Source: CAVTPU01 sp963736695 (GTDB lineage Bacteria; Actinomycetota; Actinomycetes; Mycobacteriales; Micromonosporaceae). Taken from it: a DNA stretch of 64,000 nt. The DNA is taken from NCBI GenBank assembly GCA_963736695.1, contig CAVTPU010000004.1, positions 1,364,001-1,428,000 of the forward strand, given 5' to 3'. The notes beneath the pieces were generated by a model that was not told the origin of the DNA, did not search any database, and was given only the letters and a program-made list of their open reading frames with translations. The position numbers and the translations under genes were made by a program. Below, piece after piece: positions 1 through 7,603 of this stretch; the stretch's first letter is position 1, and each line of letters begins with the position of its first letter.

Positions 1-8
1 GCGCACGA

Positions 9-212
9 GTGTCCGATGCAGAAAGACGCATTGCTGAGGCGGCGAAAACCAGAGCGACGTCACTGGACCTCTACGACATGCAACTGACTGAGCTACCGGC
101 CTCAGCCGGCAACCTCACATCTCTCACCACGCTCGACCTGGAGCACAACCGACTGACGCCTGAGCTCGAAGCCGCACACCGAGAGGGGATCGGCCCGAAT
201 CGCCGAAAGTGA
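9..212 (+). CDS. Leucine-rich-repeat protein remnant (one repeat)
   Basis: A 67-residue product with the same N-terminal cap (SDAERRIAEAAKTRATSLDL) and the same exit sequence (NRLTPELEAAHREGIG) as the two full LRR proteins at 8797-9594 and 47658-48566, but with a single 23-residue repeat between them. It ends GPNRRK where the full-length paralog continues GELRSFLVS, so the last few residues are lost or frameshifted. GTG at 9 is the first start visible; the true start could lie before the window. It is probably an intragenic deletion derivative produced by recombination between repeats. Whether it is expressed cannot be told. No signal peptide is seen, so any product would be cytoplasmic. Confidence 0.55.
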   Translation: MSDAERRIAEAAKTRATSLDLYDMQLTELPASAGNLTSLTTLDLEHNRLTPELEAAHREGIGPNRRK

Positions 213-215
213 GCT

Positions 216-234
216 CGACAGGGTCATCCTGTCG
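216..234. terminator. Hairpin between convergent genes
   Basis: A perfect 7-bp stem (CGACAGG / CCTGTCG) with a 5-nt loop lies just after the stop of the LRR remnant and just beyond the 3' end of the leftward gene at 246. There is no T tract, as is usual in high-GC actinobacteria. It could serve both directions. Confidence 0.5.
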
Positions 235-245
235 GTGAGGCCTCG

Positions 246-776
246 TTATTCATGCTCGGTAAGCGGAAGCGCGACCGAGGAGGCGCCGCCGACGTGGTCA
301 CCGGAGTGCGCCGGCGGCGGTCGGTCGGTCGAGGCCGACCGGGCGAACAACCGTCCCCGGCCGGACAGCCCGGTGCGATAGGTCACGTCGCACGTCACCA
401 GGTGGATCGGCGGTGCGGGGGTGACGGACCGGCGAGCACCCCAGCGCACCCAGATCGCGATCCGCCCGGCGGCGGCCTCCGCCGCCAGTTTGTCGAGTGT
501 GCGTTGGCGATCGGTGTGATCGATCTCGATGACGACCGGCGCCCCCACCGGGCGCGCGCATGCGACGTCGAGCACGGAGTGCTCGCGGGACCGGGGCGGT
601 GGCAACGTCACCACGCTGGGTGCCCGCAGATAGACCCGCCAGCCTTCGCCGCGTCCCCACGCCGCCGTCGCGTCGATGATTCGCGACGTGACCTCGTCGG
701 TCGTCAGGTCAACGAAGATCAGCCGTTCAAGCGACCGAGTCAGCGAGGCGGCCACCCGTTCCCCGTCGTCACTCAT
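246..776 (-). CDS. Hypothetical protein with possible PD-(D/E)XK-like core
   Basis: About 176 residues from ATG 776; an alternative ATG at 857 adds 27 low-complexity residues. The middle has SVLDVACARPVGAPVVIEID, an aspartate followed by a hydrophobic strand ending in E-I-D, then a predicted helix and the strand AIWVRWG. That arrangement resembles nuclease-fold (D...ExK-like) proteins, but the lysine is absent, so catalysis is doubtful. No signal peptide or membrane segment is seen. ATG 776 is preferred because TATTCT at about 789-794 on the minus strand could be its -10. The gene lies directly behind the ArsR-like regulator gene (5-base gap from ATG 857) and may be cotranscribed. Function is unknown. 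Confidence 0.55.
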   Translation of the reverse strand: MSDDGERVAASLTRSLERLIFVDLTTDEVTSRIIDATAAWGRGEGWRVYLRAPSVVTLPPPRSREHSVLDVACARPVGAPVVIEIDHTDRQRTLDKLAAEAAAGRIAIWVRWGARRSVTPAPPIHLVTCDVTYRTGLSGRGRLFARSASTDRPPPAHSGDHVGGASSVALPLTEHE

Positions 777-862
777 GTCCACGTTCGTAGAATAACGCCC
801 CCCGGAGCTAGCGTCGCCCGCCGCTTGGGCGTCGAGGCCGGTTGAGCCGCCCGACATCCGTG

Positions 863-1873
863 TCAGCGTTTGTTGAGAAACGTGTGCCCGAGAGGGGTCA
901 GGCGATGCAGCATCGCCGGACCGTCCCGGCGCGACTCGAGCAGCCCGGCGGCGCGCAGGACCGAGGCGTGCTGACTCGCACCGGAGAGGGTGATGCCCAC
1001 CCGACGCGCCAACTGCCCCGTCGTGCGCTCGTGATCGGCGGCGATCAGAACCGCGGCACGGGTGCGTCCGAGCAGCTCTTCCAATGCGCGTACGCCGTCA
1101 ACGTCTTCGCCTTCCGGGTTGGCGAATATCCGCGCCACGTCGGCGATGTCGCGCACCATCGGATATACCAGAACATATGGCGCCGCCTCATCGAGAGGGC
1201 TGATATAGAGCGCCGGAATCTCGGCGAAGGCGGACGGAACGAGTTCGAGGCCACGCCCCGCCAGTGACATGTGCCGCTCAGGTCCGGGTGATGGCATTCG
1301 CAGCACCGGATGCGACCACGACAAGCAGGAATGCAGCGTCTGCATGAGCGCGTCGATTCCGCCGGTGGCCATGAGGGACGAACGAGTCGACTCCTCCCGC
1401 CGCAGCGAGAGGTGGATGTTGGTCCAATATGGAGCGATGGCTGTCGCATAAGCGTCGCGGAAGAAGCCGATTGCCTGCCGTCGGATATCGCGGTCGTCGG
1501 CGAGACGTCCCACCCACGGCGGCGGCAGCGACCGTCGACGGGCCGGGCTTTCCGGCAACTGATACACGCGAAAGATGTCTTGCCGCAGTGGTTCGGCAGG
1601 CACGCCCTCCAGCGTCGCCAACGCGTGCGACATGTTCGAGACGGGGCCGACGAGGGTGATCAAGTCAACGGGCGCATAGTGGCCCACCAGCTCCCCCAGT
1701 GCCATCGTCCACGACGGACGGTTGGAGAGGACCTTTTGGCGCCACCGTCGAGACCGGACAGTCGGCGGATATTTGAGGGTTATCAGGCTCAGCAGCGCCT
1801 CGGACAGGGGTCCATAGGTTGTCACAATCCGCGTACGCAGAAGGTCCTGCGCTGTGAAGTGAATGTTGAGCAC
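863..1873 (-). CDS. ArsR-like winged-helix regulator (DUF5937 type)
   Basis: A 336-residue protein with a long N-terminal region of the DUF5937 type and a C-terminal winged helix of about 80 residues (LEELLGRTRAAVLIAA, then GQLARRVGITLSGASQHASV as the recognition helix-turn-helix). Such actinobacterial proteins are predicted transcription factors, often autoregulatory. GTG 1873 is chosen because GGGA lies 5 bases upstream, the family begins at NIHFTAQDLL, and the longer frame from 2053 would run into the divergent methyltransferase start at 2046. The divergent arrangement suggests it may control that methyltransferase. Its effector is unknown. Confidence 0.75.
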   Translation of the reverse strand: MLNIHFTAQDLLRTRIVTTYGPLSEALLSLITLKYPPTVRSRRWRQKVLSNRPSWTMALGELVGHYAPVDLITLVGPVSNMSHALATLEGVPAEPLRQDIFRVYQLPESPARRRSLPPPWVGRLADDRDIRRQAIGFFRDAYATAIAPYWTNIHLSLRREESTRSSLMATGGIDALMQTLHSCLSWSHPVLRMPSPGPERHMSLAGRGLELVPSAFAEIPALYISPLDEAAPYVLVYPMVRDIADVARIFANPEGEDVDGVRALEELLGRTRAAVLIAADHERTTGQLARRVGITLSGASQHASVLRAAGLLESRRDGPAMLHRLTPLGHTFLNKR

Positions 1874-2033
1874 CGCGTTCCCGTCTCGCGTGGACACGTC
1901 CGGTAATCGTAGCGCTAGTTCGCGGTCGGCGGAAACGCGGTCAGCACGCATACACCACTCGTACGGGCATGGTGGTGTGCAGTTGATTGAGGCACTTTCC
2001 GTCTCGGGTGTGGTGCGGGCGTGACGGCGCTGG

Positions 2034-2039
2034 CATAGT
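2034..2039 (+). promoter_or_regulatory. -10 hexamer of a leaderless methyltransferase transcript
   Basis: CATAGT ends exactly six bases before ATG 2046 and no Shine-Dalgarno sequence precedes the start, so transcription probably begins at the start codon. Confidence 0.4.
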
Positions 2040-2045
2040 CGACGC

Positions 2046-2786
2046 ATGGCCATCTATGACACGATCGGAAGAACCTATGCGGTGACCCGTCAACCGGATC
2101 CGCGGATCGCCGCGCTCATCGATGCGGCGGTGGGCGACGCGGGTTCTGTCATCAACGTCGGGGCGGGTGCTGGATCCTATGAGCCGACGCAGACGGTGCT
2201 CGCCGTTGAACCCAGCTCGACGATGATCGATCAGCGGCCCGCCGGGGCGGCGCCGGTCGTGCAGGCCTGCGCGGAGGCGCTGCCTCTCGCCGACGGTGCC
2301 GCCGACGCGGCGATGGCCCTGCTCACGATGCACCACTGGACGGACTTGGAGGCGGGGGCCGCTGAGCTGCGTCGGATCGCCCGTCGGCGGATCGTCGTCT
2401 TCACCTGGGACCCGCGGGTCATGCGGGAGTTTTGGCTGACGCGTGAATATCTGCCCGAGGTTGGGGCGATCGACGAAGACCGGGCTGTGCCGATTGAGCG
2501 CCTCGTCGACGTGCTCGGCGGGGCCAGAGTCACGCGGGTTCTTGTGCCACACGACTGCGTTGATGGGTTCGGGGCCGCCTTTTGGCGTCGCCCCGCGGCC
2601 TACCTCGATCCGGTTGTGCGGGCCGGCATTTCAATGTTGGCGCAGGTCGATGATGAGCTCCTGCGACCAGGGTTGGAACGGCTCGAGGCTGATCTCGTGT
2701 CCGGTCGCTGGCACGACGACCATGATGACATTGTGGGGCTCGACGAGTTCGACGCCGGCTATCGGCTGCTCATCGCCGAGCACTGA
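2046..2786 (+). CDS. Class I SAM-dependent methyltransferase
   Basis: A 246-residue cytosolic protein. Motif I is recognisable as VINVGAGAGSYEP (about residues 35-47), the acidic end of strand 2 as VLAVEPSSTMI, and motif II/III as DGAADAAMALLTMHHW. This is the Methyltransf_11 arrangement, which transfers a methyl group from SAM to a small molecule or protein. The substrate cannot be inferred. The gene is divergent from the ArsR-like regulator, so a regulator-target pair is plausible. The start lies six bases after a -10-like CATAGT and lacks an RBS. Confidence 0.8.
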   Translation: MAIYDTIGRTYAVTRQPDPRIAALIDAAVGDAGSVINVGAGAGSYEPTQTVLAVEPSSTMIDQRPAGAAPVVQACAEALPLADGAADAAMALLTMHHWTDLEAGAAELRRIARRRIVVFTWDPRVMREFWLTREYLPEVGAIDEDRAVPIERLVDVLGGARVTRVLVPHDCVDGFGAAFWRRPAAYLDPVVRAGISMLAQVDDELLRPGLERLEADLVSGRWHDDHDDIVGLDEFDAGYRLLIAEH

Positions 2787-3273
2787 GTGTCGGGTCGGGT
2801 CGGCGAGCGCAGGGTCGGGGCTCGGGTGAGCTGACGCATGCGGCTGTATCAAGGCCGACTGCGCCATGCAGGTCGACTGCGCCAATGCAGGTCAACTGTG
2901 CCGCAAGCCCCAAACAGCCTCCAGGGACACAGCCGCATATGAGCCGCCGCGTGCAAAAAGAACGTGACCGTTACCGTGTCAATCTCAGCACGCTACAGAG
3001 TGCGCGACGGCCACGATATCTTCCACAATCCCAGCGGAGCCTGAATCTGCGGGTGCCCTCTGTGTCAACTTGGCGAGTGTGCGAGCCTCAGGGACTTTTC
3101 GCCGAACTCGCCGCGACGTGCGCAACATGCGGAGACAGGGCGCGGCGGCGGACGACGGGGTGCGGTGGGGCCGGGTGCACGGATGCGAGGCCGAGTGTGG
3201 GGGCTGCGCGGGTGGGCGGTCGCGGAAGCCGGTCACCCAAATCGGCGGCGCGAGTCGGCGAGCGCTCCTCGGG
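2787..3273. other. Intergenic stretch without a convincing gene
   Basis: About 490 bases between the methyltransferase and the 3' end of the secreted-protein gene. Short open frames on both strands are rich in Arg/Pro/Cys and have no domain or RBS. The only structure I see is the short tandem repeat at 2857-2902. Confidence 0.5.
2857..2902. repeat. Short tandem repeat, 18-19 bp unit
   Basis: GACTGCGCCATGCAGGTC is followed directly by the same unit with one inserted A, and then by the degenerate half unit AACTGTGCC. It is a local slippage-type repeat in intergenic DNA with no obvious role. Confidence 0.6.
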
Positions 3274-3771
3274 TCAGCTGTCGATGGCCACTCGTGATCT
3301 TGGTGCTCCGTTCACACATGTCACTGCAATGGAGTATTCGGTGGAGTGACCGTGGCGTGCGTCGAGTTTGAAGTTCACCCAGGCCGTGGGAGCCGGCCCC
3401 AGTTGTTTGCCATCGACCCGGTATCCCTGCCGTGGGCTCACGGAGTTGATTGTGACGAGTCCGCCGGTGCACGAGGCCCAGAAGGTGCCGCCCACCTCAC
3501 TCATATATGTGCGGGAGGCGTCTGAGCTCGCGGTTCGCGGCGAGGATGTGGGCCCGGGCGCCGCTGATCTGGTTCCGGTCGGCGCGGGCGGAGACGGCGT
3601 GGTCGACGTCTGGGCGCCGAGTTCGCGCAGACTATCGTCGATGTCTCGTTGGCTAAGCGGAGGGTCTCCGGAGGCGTCACCGCCGAGCGGTCCGATGGTG
3701 GCGATGCCGACCACGGCGGCCGCCGCGACGGCGCCGAGCCAGCCGACGGCGATGACGATCTCCCTGCGCAT
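3274..3771 (-). CDS. Membrane-anchored secreted protein, TCS-linked
   Basis: A 165-residue protein. One N-terminal hydrophobic segment (IVIAVGWLGAVAAAAVVGIA) follows MRRE and acts as a signal anchor. Next is a Pro/Ser/Thr-rich linker (about 50-88), then a small folded extracytoplasmic region with two cysteines (WASCTGG and AVTCVNG) that could form a disulfide. No family recognised. It is divergent from the response-regulator gene, and the 11-bp direct repeats at 3795-3827 sit directly upstream, so it is probably a target of that two-component system. GATACT lies six bases before the ATG, which fits a leaderless mRNA. Confidence 0.6.
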   Translation of the reverse strand: MRREIVIAVGWLGAVAAAAVVGIATIGPLGGDASGDPPLSQRDIDDSLRELGAQTSTTPSPPAPTGTRSAAPGPTSSPRTASSDASRTYMSEVGGTFWASCTGGLVTINSVSPRQGYRVDGKQLGPAPTAWVNFKLDARHGHSTEYSIAVTCVNGAPRSRVAIDS

Positions 3772-3794
3772 CGTCCCAGTATCGGCGGTGAGCC

Positions 3795-3827
3795 GATAAG
3801 AAGCAGATAACGACCAGATACCGAACC
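3795..3827. promoter_or_regulatory. Triple 11-bp direct repeat, likely response-regulator site
   Basis: GATA occurs at 3795, 3806 and 3817, exactly 11 bp apart (GATAAGAAGCA, GATAACGACCA, GATACCGAACC). Read toward the leftward gene it gives GGTATC-N5-GTTATC-N5-CTTATC. OmpR/PhoB-type regulators bind such one-turn-spaced repeats. The same GGTAWC-N5-GTTATC pattern occurs upstream of the PepSY gene at 5896-5912. Confidence 0.65.
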
Positions 3828-3894
3828 GTCAACTTAGCCATGACGTAACCAACACCTATAAATTCTCCCCTGGTGGACCAACGCCGACGGCCGA

Positions 3895-3900
3895 TAGCGT
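3895..3900 (+). promoter_or_regulatory. -10 hexamer of the leaderless response-regulator transcript
   Basis: TAGCGT ends six bases before ATG 3907, and there is no RBS in the six-base spacer. Confidence 0.4.
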
Positions 3901-3906
3901 GGGCAG

Positions 3907-4593
3907 ATGGCCAAGGTGTTGATCGTCGAAGACGATCCAACGATCCGTACGGCGGTGGTCCGCGCACTGGGGGAGCATGGACACGCGGTGGCCACCGCCC
4001 CGGATGCGTTGACCGGGCTGCAACTGGCCGTCGCCGAGCGTCCCGACGTGGTGTTGCTCGACCTGGGCCTGCCCGATCTGGATGGTCGGGAGACGTTGCG
4101 AATGTTGCGGGCGGTCAGCAGGGTGCCGATCATCGTGGTGACGGCGGCCTCGTCGGAGGCGGACATGGTTCGCACGTTGGACGCCGGGGCCGATGACTAC
4201 ATCGTCAAGCCGTTCGGTGGTGGGCAGCTCGACGCGCGCATCCGAGCGGTGTTGCGTCGGGTGGGTGAGGATGCCGGTGAGCAGGCCGTCACCGTCGGTG
4301 GCCTGGTGCTCGACGCGCGGACACGGCGCGCCACGCTGGACAATCTCCCGCTGAGCCTGGCGCCACGCGAGTTCGACATGCTGCACTATCTGGCGTTGCG
4401 TGAGGGCAAGGTGGTCACCAAGGACGAGCTGCTGACTCATGTGTGGAACCTGCCTTATGCGAGCGCCGACAAGACCGTTGACGTTCACCTGTCCTGGCTT
4501 CGCCGCAAACTGGGCGAAACGGCACTCAAGCCGCGTTATCTGCACACGGTGGTCCGTGTCGGTATTCGCCTGTCCGCACCCCCGCCCTCGTGA
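3907..4593 (+). CDS. OmpR-family response regulator
   Basis: A 228-residue protein. The receiver domain (1-120) has the acidic pair E8/D9-D10, phosphoacceptor D52 (VLLDLGLPDLDG), T79 and K101 (YIVKPFGG). The C-terminal winged helix (about 130-225) has the KTVDVHLSWLRRKLG recognition segment. It resembles KdpE-like regulators, but no potassium transport genes are nearby. The stop overlaps the histidine-kinase GTG (GTGA), a translationally coupled pair. The repeats at 3795-3827 and 5891-5912 are its likely binding sites, which would make the neighbouring envelope genes its targets. Confidence 0.9.
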   Translation: MAKVLIVEDDPTIRTAVVRALGEHGHAVATAPDALTGLQLAVAERPDVVLLDLGLPDLDGRETLRMLRAVSRVPIIVVTAASSEADMVRTLDAGADDYIVKPFGGGQLDARIRAVLRRVGEDAGEQAVTVGGLVLDARTRRATLDNLPLSLAPREFDMLHYLALREGKVVTKDELLTHVWNLPYASADKTVDVHLSWLRRKLGETALKPRYLHTVVRVGIRLSAPPPS

Positions 4594-5879
4594 GGCTTCG
4601 CCAGGCCGCTCTGCTCGTCGCGGCCATGACGCTCGTGCTGGTCGCGCTGCTCGTGCCACTGGCGAAACTGGTGCAGACGTCGGCTGCGGACCGGGCCATC
4701 AGCGCAGCCGCCGACAAGGCTCGAAGCCTCGGCATTCTCGTCGCCACCGTCGAGCCGTCCGAACTCAACTTCGCCGTCACGCAAGCCAATGTGGACTCAC
4801 CACAATATCCGGCCACCGTCTATGTGCCCGGCAAAGAACCGCTCGGCCGGCCAGCACCCCGTACCAAGGCTGTCGATCTGGCCACGCAGAAAGAGTTCAG
4901 CTTCAAAGCGGTCGGCGACGGCGGTTGGGACGTGTTCGTCGCCGTCGCCGCGAGCAGCTATCAGGGCATCGTCGTCGTGCGGGTCTTCGTCAGCGACGCG
5001 GCGATGACGAGCGGGGTGACGCGCGCGTGGTTCCTGCTCGCCGTGCTGGGCCTAGGAGCGCTGATCCTGTCCGTGGTCGCCGGCGACTGGCTCACCCGCG
5101 CGATCATCCGACCCATCAGGGAACTGGCAGACGTGTCGCACCAACTCGCCTCCGGACGGTTGGAGACCCGCTCCCGCGTGCACGGACCGGCCGAGATCCG
5201 CGCGGTCGCAGCGGGACTCAACCATCTGGCTGGACGGATTCAGGATCTGCTGCGCCAGGAACGCGAGTCGGTGGCGGACCTGTCGCATCAACTGCGCACA
5301 CCACTGACCGCGCTCCGGCTCGAGATGGAGTCGACGCCGGGCGCGACCAGGCTCACCGGACACGTCGCGGCGCTCGAGGAGGCGATCACCGGAGTCATCG
5401 AGCAAGCCCGCCGCTCCGGCCCGCAAGAGGTCGCCGCGTGCGACGCTACCGAGGTGGTCGCCGCCCGATGCTCGTTCTGGGGCGCGCTCGCGGAGGACCA
5501 GAGCCGACCGATGCGGGTCGAGATGGCCCGGCGACGCCTGCCGATCGGAGTCACCGAAGGCGACCTGCGGGCATGCCTGGACGCCTTGCTCGGCAACGTG
5601 TTCGCGCACACCCCGCAGGCGACGTCGTTTAGCGTCACACTCACCGCCCGTGGCGGCGGCGGGGCACGGCTGGTCGTCGAGGACACCGGGCCGGGCTTCC
5701 TCTCGAGCGACGTTCTGCGACGCGGCGCCAGCGGCGGCGGCTCCACCGGGCTGGGGCTCGATATCGCTCGTCGAATCGCGCGGTCCAGCGGCGGCGACCT
5801 GACTGTGGCCTCCGGTGGCGGGGGTGGCGCACGGATCGTCGTCGACTGTGGACCACCCGCCGGATCGGCCACCGACTGA
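4590..5879 (+). CDS. Membrane sensor histidine kinase
   Basis: A 429-residue protein beginning with GTG in the GTGA overlap. TM1 is about 5-27, followed by an extracytoplasmic sensor of about 115 residues, TM2 about 146-164, and a HAMP domain about 166-220. The HisKA helix has H233 in LSHQLRTPLT, and the HATPase_c domain has the N box (LLGNVFAHT), G1 (DTGPGF) and G2 (GLGLDIARRI). It autophosphorylates and passes phosphate to D52 of the adjacent regulator. The signal is unknown; the PepSY and anchored secreted proteins beside it suggest an envelope or metal/cation stimulus (inference). Confidence 0.9.
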   Translation: MRLRQAALLVAAMTLVLVALLVPLAKLVQTSAADRAISAAADKARSLGILVATVEPSELNFAVTQANVDSPQYPATVYVPGKEPLGRPAPRTKAVDLATQKEFSFKAVGDGGWDVFVAVAASSYQGIVVVRVFVSDAAMTSGVTRAWFLLAVLGLGALILSVVAGDWLTRAIIRPIRELADVSHQLASGRLETRSRVHGPAEIRAVAAGLNHLAGRIQDLLRQERESVADLSHQLRTPLTALRLEMESTPGATRLTGHVAALEEAITGVIEQARRSGPQEVAACDATEVVAARCSFWGALAEDQSRPMRVEMARRRLPIGVTEGDLRACLDALLGNVFAHTPQATSFSVTLTARGGGGARLVVEDTGPGFLSSDVLRRGASGGGSTGLGLDIARRIARSSGGDLTVASGGGGGARIVVDCGPPAGSATD

Positions 5880-5890
5880 CGACCACTAAG

Positions 5891-5912
5891 CGGTCGGTAA
5901 CCGTTTGTTATC
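5891..5912. promoter_or_regulatory. Direct repeat site upstream of the PepSY gene
   Basis: On the plus strand the site reads GGTAAC-N5-GTTATC (5896-5912), the same pattern and gene-relative orientation as the site before the leftward gene at 3771. Half sites are 11 bp apart. It lies about 85 bp before ATG 5995, which fits an activator site just upstream of a promoter. Confidence 0.6.
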
Positions 5913-5994
5913 AGCGAGACTTCCCCTCCCTAGCAACACAACCGGCACAGTCATCACAACCACAACCGGTGGCCAACAGTCCTGGGAGGGCACC

Positions 5995-6513
5995 ATGCGC
6001 AAGACACTCACCATCGGGCTCGGAGTCTCGGCGGCGGTTCTCGCCGTCGCCGGGATTGCCGCAGCCGCCACCGCCGGCCCGTCCTCGTCCGCCACGCGGT
6101 CGGTGCAGGTCGCCGCGACCAGCACCACCATCAGCCAGGCCGACGCCGAACGGATCGCCCTGGCCAAGGTGCCGGGTGGCAAGGTCACCGAGAATCGACT
6201 CGACACCGACAACGGCCGCCAGGTGTGGAACGTGCACCTGAGCACGCCGAACGGCGAGGTCGAGGTCAAGGTCGACGCGCAGACCGGAGACGCGCGCGTC
6301 GATGGCGATGGCCAGGGGTCGAACCCGGACCCCAACGCCAGCTCCAGCAGCGGCTCGGAGAGCGGCGACGATGACGGGCCGGGCCACGACGCCGACGACG
6401 ACCGCGACGGTGACGACGACGGTGATGACGATGGGCCGGGCCACGATTCGGACGACGATGACGACCACGGGCACGGTGGCCACGGCAGCGACGACGGGCC
6501 GAACCACAGCTGA
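5995..6513 (+). CDS. Secreted PepSY-domain protein with acidic tail
   Basis: A 172-residue protein. The signal peptide is MRKTLTIGLGVSAAVLAVAG with an AAA-type cleavage region. A PepSY domain (about 45-105) has ISQADAERIALAKVPGGKV and GEVEVKVDAQTGDARV. The last 60 residues are almost entirely Asp/Gly/Ser/His (DDD...GPGHD units), a likely divalent-cation-binding or spacer tail. ATG 5995 is chosen because GGGAGGG lies 4 bases upstream; an upstream in-frame start at 5905 would hide the signal peptide. PepSY genes often sit beside two-component systems, and the site at 5891-5912 supports control by the upstream pair. Confidence 0.85.
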   Translation: MRKTLTIGLGVSAAVLAVAGIAAAATAGPSSSATRSVQVAATSTTISQADAERIALAKVPGGKVTENRLDTDNGRQVWNVHLSTPNGEVEVKVDAQTGDARVDGDGQGSNPDPNASSSSGSESGDDDGPGHDADDDRDGDDDGDDDGPGHDSDDDDDHGHGGHGSDDGPNHS

Positions 6514-6525
6514 TTGAGCAGTGTC

Positions 6526-6556
6526 GACGGTCGGGCTCTCTCTGAGCCCGGCCGTC
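6526..6556. terminator. Bidirectional hairpin terminator
   Basis: A 13-bp stem (GACGGTCGGGCTC / GAGCCCGGCCGTC, one G-T pair) with loop TCTCT lies between the convergent PepSY gene and the NTF2-like gene. Confidence 0.8.
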
Positions 6557-6559
6557 GCG

Positions 6560-6964
6560 TCACTTCATCGTGATGGACTCCCGCACGACGACCCAACCAT
6601 CGGGTCGGTGTTCAACTCGAAAGTCGGCGGACACGTCTGTCACCTCTCCGTCGAACGTGACGTTGACGAAAACACGGTCCCGGCGTTCGCTCCAGTGAAA
6701 GGCGTCGTCGAGGCCGATCCGACGCAACCACGAGAGGTCGCGACTCCACGTGCCCGCCTCAAACCCGTAGGCGGGATCGTCAGGGTCCATATCGATCGCT
6801 TCCAGGTCCTGCCACAGCGACCAGATCTGGTGATCCCAATCGGCGTACGCGTGCGCCACGGTCCGTCGCGCCTCGTCGAGGTTGCGTTCCGTCAAGCTGA
6901 AGAAAAAGGTACGAATGACCCGCTCGACTTCGCTCGTGTCGGGTTGACTCGCCAGTGGTTCCAT
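6560..6964 (-). CDS. NTF2-like/SnoaL-fold protein
   Basis: A 134-residue cytosolic protein. The pattern is an N-terminal helix pair (SEVERVIRTFFFSLTERNLD) followed by antiparallel strands (VFVNVTFDGEVTDVSADF, GWVVVRESITM). This is the cone fold shared by polyketide cyclases, ketosteroid isomerases and many ligand-binding proteins. No catalytic Asp/His set can be assigned, so it is best left as a fold-level call. It stands alone between the terminator at 6526-6556 and the DUF4234 gene. Confidence 0.55.
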   Translation of the reverse strand: MEPLASQPDTSEVERVIRTFFFSLTERNLDEARRTVAHAYADWDHQIWSLWQDLEAIDMDPDDPAYGFEAGTWSRDLSWLRRIGLDDAFHWSERRDRVFVNVTFDGEVTDVSADFRVEHRPDGWVVVRESITMK

Positions 6965-7067
6965 CGGTAGTTGGAGGCGCTGGTCGTCGTAGACCTGTCG
7001 CCCCTTCCCCTTTCCATTCTGTGCGTGCGGCGCCCCACACTACCCGGCACAGCAGGCGGCCACACCT

Positions 7068-7466
7068 TCACGCGGTGTAGCGCGCCCAGACCCGGTTCAA
7101 CTCGCCTTGGTAGTAGATCGTGTTGAGCCCCAGCACGAAGCTCAGAAGCAGCCCCACCACACCGGAGCAGCCGCCGGGCATCCCTGCGGCTTGCTGGGCG
7201 CGGGCGATGCGTTGCCCGGTGTTGTAGGTCGACACGAACGGCGGCACCACGATGATGGCGCCGATGGTCACCGCCACGACGGCCATGCCCGGCGACACCT
7301 CGATGGTCTGGTCGAAGTCCTGCACCTCACGGTTGATCTTGTAGTACCAGACGAGGTAATAGATCCCGAGAGTGATGAGAGAGAGCAGCCACACCGCGAC
7401 GGGACTGCGTGTCTTCCCGATGTAGCGGTTCGCTGGTGGGGGCATGCGCCCGGAGTCCATGGTCAT
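7068..7466 (-). CDS. DUF4234 membrane protein
   Basis: A 132-residue protein with three to four hydrophobic segments: SPVAVWLLSLITLGIYYLVWYYK, the family's signature first helix; GMAVVAVTIGAIIVVPPFV; and GVVGLLLSFVLGLNTIYY. DUF4234 proteins are small actinobacterial and firmicute membrane proteins of unknown role. ATG 7466 has GGAGGT five bases upstream; a second ATG (7460) is in frame. The gene is monocistronic or the distal partner of the hydrolase gene that starts at 8611. Confidence 0.75.
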   Translation of the reverse strand: MTMDSGRMPPPANRYIGKTRSPVAVWLLSLITLGIYYLVWYYKINREVQDFDQTIEVSPGMAVVAVTIGAIIVVPPFVSTYNTGQRIARAQQAAGMPGGCSGVVGLLLSFVLGLNTIYYQGELNRVWARYTA

Positions 7467-7603
7467 CGCTGACCTCCATCGTCGGCGTCTGTGCTGGACA
7501 ATCGGCGACGTTCACCCGCGATCGTAAGGCTCCGGTGCGAAATTCGTCGCCAATCGCCAGATCCCGTGTGCCATCGCCAGGCGGCCGCGATGGACGGGGC
7601 TGC

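Noticed and set aside
2885..3349. 154-codon plus-strand frame
   Set aside because: Low-complexity, no RBS, and overlaps the end of the better supported leftward gene at 3274-3771.
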